Part shown: piece after piece, positions 5,836-6,643 of the stretch
Layout: each line of letters begins with the position of its first letter
Numbering within the stretch: position 1 is the first letter of the stretch
NCBI GenBank assembly: GCA_026390285.1
Contig: JAPLGH010000083.1
Span: 1 to 6,643, forward strand
Origin: Caldisericota bacterium
Lineage (GTDB): Bacteria > Caldisericota > Caldisericia > Cryosericales > Cryosericaceae
Length of the DNA: 6,643 nucleotides
Direction: 5' to 3'
The notes under the pieces: model-generated
Told to the model about the DNA's origin: nothing
Databases searched by the model: none
What the model saw: only the letters and a program-made list of their open reading frames with translations
Position numbers and translations under genes: made by a program

Positions 5836-5973
5836 CTACGGCTTCTTGACCTTGTACGTTGAGGACATCTGGGAGAAGACGGCCGTCTTCTCTTCGTCCG
5901 GGTATTCCTCGAGGGCGCTCGTCAGCAGCTCATTGTCGCCAGAGTGGTGGTCTTCCTCATGCCGACAGCCTGC
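5836..5973 (-). other. Coding-like stretch in frame behind the hybrid kinase stop
   Basis: On the minus strand, 45 sense codons follow the kinase TGA (5974-5976) in the same frame and end at TAG (5836-5838). In the last 31 codons (5839-5931), 28 end in G or C, like the kinase gene itself. The peptide reads acidic then basic, ending SSTYKVKKP, and matches nothing I know. It has no ATG in frame near its beginning, and the first 14 codons are less biased. It may be a gene tail cut off by deletion or frameshift, a former extension of the kinase, or the end of a small ORF with a different start. Confidence 0.35.
5873..5892. repeat. Perfect 20-base palindrome
   Basis: Half-site GAGAAGACGG followed directly by its reverse complement. 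It lies about 80 bases beyond the kinase stop and inside the coding-like stretch. As RNA it could form an 8-bp stem with a GGCC loop. No U-tract follows on either strand. A terminator, a protein-binding site or chance are all possible. Confidence 0.5.
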
Positions 5974-6643
5974 TCAACGTCCGCGGGTCAGCTGTTGCAC
6001 CCTTTCCATCAGCTGGGGCAGGCCGTACGGCTTGCCCAGGAATCCCTGGACACTGCCCTCCTCGAGCATCTGCTTGACGACGCCGTTGGAGGTGTACCCG
6101 GAGTTCAGCAGGATGGGGACCGTGGGGTCCAGGGCCCGGATAGCCTGCACAATCTCACCAGAGGTCATGCCCGGCATGGTCATGTCCAGCAGGATGAGTC
6201 CGATGTCCGCCAGGTGCTCGTGCAGGACGTTCAGCGCCGAAGCTCCATCGGGTGCTGTCAGGACCGTGTACCCGCCCCGGTTCAGGAACGCCTGCGCAAC
6301 GGAGCGCACGACCGGCTCGTCTTCGACCACCAGGATCGTGCCACTGCCTACGTTCACAGGGAGGGGACTGGGAGTGAAGGACTGTGTGGGTTCTTCCAGG
6401 CATCGAGGGAGGTAGATATCGAAGGTCGTCCCGACACCTTCCGTGGATACTGCCGTGATCCAGCCGCCGGCCTGCTTGATGGCTCCGTAGACGATGGAGA
6501 GGCCCAGGCCCGTGCCGGACCCCACTGGTTTCGTCGTGTAGAAGGGTTCAAAGAGATGCTGCATGGCCTCCGAAGACATCCCGGACCCCGTATCTGTGAC
6601 ACTGAGATGGACGAACTCCCCTGTGCGTGCAAACGGATGGTTG
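5974..6643 (-). CDS. Hybrid sensor histidine kinase, C-terminal part (ATPase end plus receiver domain)
   Basis: The C-terminal 222 residues of a two-component hybrid kinase; the N-terminus, with the sensor, the phospho-His domain and the ATPase N box, lies beyond the right edge. In the visible part the HATPase domain shows the G1 box DTGSGM (17-22), the F box LFEPFYTT (30-37) and the G2 box GTGLGLS (43-49), and ends in FDIYLPR. A linker of about 20 residues leads to a receiver domain beginning TILVVEDEP, with acidic pair E107-D108, phospho-acceptor D153 in LILLDMTMPGM, switch Ser S181 in LLNSGY, and Lys K204 in LGKPY. All receiver residues needed for phosphorylation are present. No output domain follows, so the phosphate probably passes to a separate His-phosphotransferase or regulator, or the receiver tunes the kinase. 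The ATG at 6579 is internal, not the start. The sensed signal is unknown. Confidence 0.94.
   Translation of the reverse strand, partial: NHPFARTGEFVHLSVTDTGSGMSSEAMQHLFEPFYTTKPVGSGTGLGLSIVYGAIKQAGGWITAVSTEGVGTTFDIYLPRCLEEPTQSFTPSPLPVNVGSGTILVVEDEPVVRSVAQAFLNRGGYTVLTAPDGASALNVLHEHLADIGLILLDMTMPGMTSGEIVQAIRALDPTVPILLNSGYTSNGVVKQMLEEGSVQGFLGKPYGLPQLMERVQQLTRGR

Noticed and set aside
5795..6415. Long plus-strand open frame, 206 codons
   Set aside because: It lies opposite the hybrid kinase, which has clear domain motifs on the minus strand; the plus-strand peptide is Ser/Arg/Pro-rich and low in sense, typical of an antisense shadow.
1..6643. CRISPR array, phage genes or a multi-gene defence cassette
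   Set aside because: No regularly spaced repeats, no cas, nuclease, toxin-antitoxin or phage structural motifs were seen in any frame; the intact genes are metabolic, translation, redox, phosphotransferase and signalling genes.

Overview
The window is ordinary bacterial chromosome: short, mostly single-gene transcription units on both strands. The genes use mostly G/C-ending codons, have clear Shine-Dalgarno sites and sigma70-type promoters, and the tRNA encodes its own CCA. The flavodoxin-like Cys-rich reductase is of a type common in anaerobes, which fits an anaerobic or facultative bacterium, but nothing here fixes the phylum.

Layout from left to right. (1) 1-724, minus: a glycerophosphodiester phosphodiesterase, its C-terminus cut by the window edge, with a good minus-strand promoter at 793-820. 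(2) 725-1006: divergent intergenic region with a promoter for each side and one doubtful 41-codon ORF. (3) 1007-2323, plus: a complete class III PLP aminotransferase of the 4-aminobutyrate aminotransferase type. (4) 2355-2380: a perfect GC-rich palindrome between convergent genes, probably a two-way terminator. (5) 2402-2863, minus: D-aminoacyl-tRNA deacylase (dtd). (6) 2942-3068, plus: a near-consensus promoter driving tRNA-Ala(GGC). (7) 3342-4013, plus: a flavodoxin-fold NAD(P)H-dependent FMN reductase-like protein with five clustered cysteines. (8) 4014-4545: no intact gene, but a probable decayed N-terminal piece of an IS4/Tn5-type transposase at 4158-4379. (9) 4546-5565, plus: an APH-fold kinase that closely resembles spectinomycin phosphotransferase APH(9)-Ia. 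(10) 5566-5973: no intact gene, weak hairpins, and a coding-like stretch in frame behind the kinase stop. (11) 5974-6643, minus: the C-terminal part of a hybrid sensor histidine kinase with a terminal receiver domain, its N-terminus beyond the window.

The genes do not form an obvious pathway or operon. dtd and tRNA-Ala are both translation genes, divergently arranged, and dtd-type enzymes protect the tRNA pool from mischarging, but adjacency may be chance. The most interesting part is 4014-5565, a likely antibiotic-modifying kinase directly behind a transposase relic. I did not find a convincing new multi-gene system. The best leads are the APH(9)-like gene and its unusual start region, and the coding-like stretch behind the hybrid kinase stop.
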